Positions 4,844-5,451 of a DNA stretch of 5,451 nt are shown here, piece by piece. A model generated the notes under the pieces. The model was given only the letters and a program-made list of their open reading frames with translations. It had not been told where the DNA came from and did no database searches. The position numbers and the translations under genes were made by a program. The stretch spans positions 1 to 5,451 of the forward strand of contig CALPVO020000188.1 of the NCBI GenBank assembly GCA_943327025.2, written 5' to 3'. Positions within the stretch are counted from its first letter, which is position 1. Every line of letters begins with the position of its first letter. The DNA is from Janthinobacterium lividum. Lineage in GTDB: Bacteria; Pseudomonadota; Gammaproteobacteria; Steroidobacterales; Steroidobacteraceae.

Positions 4844-5451
4844 ATGACGATGCCCAAAGTCCACGCTCCCGACCTCAGCCAGTTGTTCTCCGTGGCTGGA
4901 AAAAACGTGCTCATCACTGGCGGTACGGGCGGCATCGGCACCATGTTCGCCACCACTTTCCTGGCGGCCGGCGCCCGCGTGTGGATTACCGGGCGCAAGG
5001 CAGATGCCCTCGCTGCGGCCCGCGAGGAACTGTCTGCTCTTGGTCCGGTGGAAACGCTGGAAGGCGACTTGGCGACGGTGGAGGGTGTGAAAGCCATCAT
5101 TGAAGGCTTCCAGGCCCAAGCGGACCGCCTGCATGTGCTTATCAACAACGCCGGTCAGACTTGGGGCGCTCCCCTCGAGCGCTTTCCCGAGCGCGCCTGG
5201 GATGCGGTTCATCACGTGAACGTGAAGGCTCCTTTCATGCTCACACAGGGACTGCTGCCGCAGTTGCTGGCAACGGCCACCGACGCAGACCCGGCGCGCA
5301 TCATCAACATCGGCTCCATCTACGGCGAAGCCACCGAAGTGCAGTTGGCCTATTCGTACACCGCCAGCAAGGCCGCCATCCACCAGCTCACGCGCGTGTT
5401 GTCGAGGGAACTGGCACCGCGCCGTATTCTCGTGAACGCCATCGCCCCCGG
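4844..5451 (+). CDS. Short-chain dehydrogenase/reductase, first 202 codons (3' end outside window)
   Basis: NAD(P)-dependent oxidoreductase of the classical SDR family that would interconvert an alcohol and a ketone, or act as a 3-oxoacyl reductase/3-hydroxyacyl dehydrogenase. A Rossmann fold starts after a 20-residue leader: cofactor motif TGGTGGIG (25-32), TGRK (49-52) whose Arg51 at the end of strand 2 favours NADP(H), D75 after strand 3, NNAG (101-104), and the catalytic tetrad Asn126, Ser158 (NIGS), Tyr172 and Lys176 (YTASK). The LFSVAGKNVLITGG entry and NNAGQTWGAPLE region resemble the RhlG-like branch. The last visible residues (VNAIAP) are the usual strand 6 end, so roughly 50-60 residues are missing off the right edge. 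ATG 4844 has GAGGAG 6 nt upstream (4832-4837); ATG 4850 is a weaker alternative. It is divergent from the mutase operon across shared operator candidates, suggesting co-regulation. Confidence 0.95.
   Translation, partial: MTMPKVHAPDLSQLFSVAGKNVLITGGTGGIGTMFATTFLAAGARVWITGRKADALAAAREELSALGPVETLEGDLATVEGVKAIIEGFQAQADRLHVLINNAGQTWGAPLERFPERAWDAVHHVNVKAPFMLTQGLLPQLLATATDADPARIINIGSIYGEATEVQLAYSYTASKAAIHQLTRVLSRELAPRRILVNAIAP

Overview
This is a GC-rich window (clearly above 60% G+C by eye) with bacterial gene density, GAGGAG-type ribosome binding sites and short gene overlaps. It most resembles an accessory catabolic island of a pseudomonadotal (proteobacterial) or similar high-GC genome. No rRNA, tRNA, CRISPR array, insertion sequence or origin was seen, and the exact taxon cannot be fixed from this stretch.

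Layout, left to right: (1) minus strand, positions 1-841, the N-terminal 280 residues of an MFS transporter that runs off the left edge. (2) A 99-bp divergent intergenic region rich in inverted repeats. (3) Plus strand, a 400-residue cytochrome P450 (941-2143), followed after 13 bp by a limonene-1,2-epoxide-hydrolase-type protein (2157-2573). (4) Minus strand, converging on that pair with a 17-bp overlap of coding ends, a two-gene adenosylcobalamin-dependent acyl-CoA mutase: the large subunit (2997-4631) and the B12-binding small subunit (2557-3000), coupled by an ATGA overlap. (5) A 212-bp divergent intergenic region holding two near-identical palindromic operator candidates 20 bp apart and a set of interleaved inverted repeats. 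(6) Plus strand, the first 202 codons of a short-chain dehydrogenase/reductase (4844 to the right edge).

Taken together, the genes look like parts of one catabolic route. The transporter could move substrate. The P450 would oxygenate an unactivated or olefinic carbon, the LEH-like protein would hydrolyse an epoxide, the SDR would oxidise or reduce an alcohol/ketone, and the mutase would rearrange the carbon skeleton of a branched or cyclic acyl-CoA. A branched or alicyclic substrate such as a terpenoid or steroid fragment fits this enzyme set, but that is inference.

The most unusual element is the mutase. Its overall fold motifs are those of the methylmalonyl-/isobutyryl-/2-hydroxyisobutyryl-CoA mutase family. 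However, the substrate-pocket positions differ from every characterised member I can recall, including Asn where the catalytic His of the Tyr-His pair normally sits, and the small subunit has lost the usual Ser-x-Leu signature. This suggests a mutase of undescribed substrate specificity.
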